Of a DNA stretch of 5,796 nt, positions 5,011-5,796 are shown piece after piece. This DNA is from Proteobacteria bacterium UBA664 (GTDB taxonomy: Bacteria > Pseudomonadota > Gammaproteobacteria > UBA7966): positions 1-5,796 of the forward strand of contig DBNU01000136.1 of NCBI GenBank assembly GCA_002299125.1. Direction: 5' to 3'. Every line of letters begins with the position of its first letter. Position 1 is the first letter of the stretch. A program made the position numbers and the translations under genes. A model generated the notes under the pieces. It searched no databases. It saw nothing but the letters and a program-made list of their open reading frames with translations, and was not told where the DNA came from.

Positions 5011-5796
5011 AGCCATCCTTGCAACGCAAGGTCGAGCGACTCGCCGAGCGGCTCGAGGAACTCGACGCCCTGCTCGCCGATCCGACTGTCATCGATCGCC
5101 AGACCCAATTCCGCGCCCTGTCACGCGAGCATGCGGAGGTCGCGCCGGTGGTGGCGTGCTTCCAGCAACTGCGCCGCTGCGATGAGCGACTGCTCGAAGC
5201 GCGCGCGATGCTGGACGAGCCCGATCTGCAGGTGCTGGCCGCGGAAGAACTCAAGCTGGCCACGGCCGAGCGCGAGCGTCTGGAGGAAGAACTCGCGGTG
5301 TTGCTGCTGCCACGCGATCCAGCGGATGACAGCAACATCTTCCTCGAAGTGCGCGCCGGGACTGGGGGCGATGAGGCCGCACTCTTCGCGGCAGATCTGC
5401 TGCGCATGTACACGCGCTACGCGGAGGCCCGGGGCTGGCAGACCGAGCTCACCAGCGAATCGCCGAGCGAACTCGGTGGTTATCGCGAGGTGATCCTGCG
5501 CATCGTCGGCCAAGGTGCCTATTCCCGGCTGAAGTTCGAATCCGGCGTGCACCGCGTGCAGCGCGTGCCAGCGACGGAGTCGCAGGGGCGCATCCACACC
5601 TCCGCCTGCACCGTCGCCATCCTGCCCGAGGCGGACGACATCACAGCGGTCGAGGTCAACCCGGCGGATCTGCGCGTGGACACCTATCGCTCCTCGGGGG
5701 CGGGTGGCCAGCACGTGAACAAGACCGATTCCGCCATCCGCATCACCCACCTGCCGACCGGGATGGTCGTGGAGTGTCAGGACGAACGTTCCCAGC
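5007..5796 (+). CDS. prfA: Peptide chain release factor 1 (PrfA), 3'-truncated by the window
   Basis: RF1 reads UAA and UAG stop codons in the ribosomal A site and triggers peptidyl-tRNA hydrolysis. The visible 263 residues cover about three quarters of the family's usual length of about 360. The N-terminal coiled-coil domain spans about 1-100. AGTGGDEAALFA at 117-128 follows. The stop-codon recognition tripeptide PAT is at 188-190, which identifies RF1 rather than RF2 (SPF). The catalytic GGQ is at 233-235 within RSSGAGGQHVNKTDSAIR, in the same numbering as E. coli RF1. The reading frame is intact up to the window edge at DERSQ. The ATG at 5007 has only a weak GAAG (4999-5002) upstream and overlaps the stop of a five-codon mini-ORF as ATGA. 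It is probably co-transcribed with hemA. prmC, which methylates the GGQ glutamine, commonly follows and would lie outside the window. Confidence 0.98.
   Translation, partial: MKPSLQRKVERLAERLEELDALLADPTVIDRQTQFRALSREHAEVAPVVACFQQLRRCDERLLEARAMLDEPDLQVLAAEELKLATAERERLEEELAVLLLPRDPADDSNIFLEVRAGTGGDEAALFAADLLRMYTRYAEARGWQTELTSESPSELGGYREVILRIVGQGAYSRLKFESGVHRVQRVPATESQGRIHTSACTVAILPEADDITAVEVNPADLRVDTYRSSGAGGQHVNKTDSAIRITHLPTGMVVECQDERSQ

Overview
This is an ordinary chromosomal housekeeping region from a GC-rich gammaproteobacterium. It is not a mobile or accessory island. The gene order, ispE, lolB and a TPR lipoprotein leftward, then hemA and prfA rightward, matches the locus known from Pseudomonas aeruginosa (prfA, hemA, PA4667/lbcA, lolB, ispE). 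Enterics have the same order without the TPR gene. GC-rich third codon positions and the protein sequences suit a Pseudomonas-like or purple-sulfur-bacteria-like gammaproteobacterium. I cannot name a genus from the sequence alone.

Layout. Positions 29-3431 hold a leftward gene cluster read as lbcA-like, then lolB, then ispE. The spacings are 17 bp (lbcA-like to lolB) and a 4-bp GTGA stop/start overlap (lolB to ispE), so the three are probably one transcript. Positions 3432-3695 are a gene-free divergent intergenic region that should hold the promoters and leader sequences of both directions. Positions 3696-4988 are hemA. After 18 bp, prfA begins at 5007 and runs off the right edge with 263 of its expected roughly 360 residues present. 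Positions 1-28 are the downstream flank of ispE and show nothing identifiable.

Functions. IspE makes isoprenoid precursors (MEP pathway). LolB receives lipoproteins at the outer membrane. The TPR protein is itself predicted to be an outer-membrane lipoprotein, and in P. aeruginosa its counterpart LbcA activates the CtpA protease that controls peptidoglycan hydrolases. HemA makes the first committed tetrapyrrole precursor from glutamyl-tRNA, and PrfA releases peptides at UAA and UAG stops. The leftward cluster therefore has an envelope theme and the rightward pair links tRNA-dependent heme synthesis with translation termination.

I found no undescribed system, CRISPR array, insertion sequence, tRNA or clear terminator. 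The points worth a second look are modest: an N-terminal extension on IspE, a hemA start without a Shine-Dalgarno beside an upstream hairpin that contains a perfect AGGAGG, a dyad in the divergent region, a five-codon mini-ORF overlapping the prfA start, and substitutions at two functionally studied residues (HemA Cys170 and LolB Leu68 in enteric numbering).
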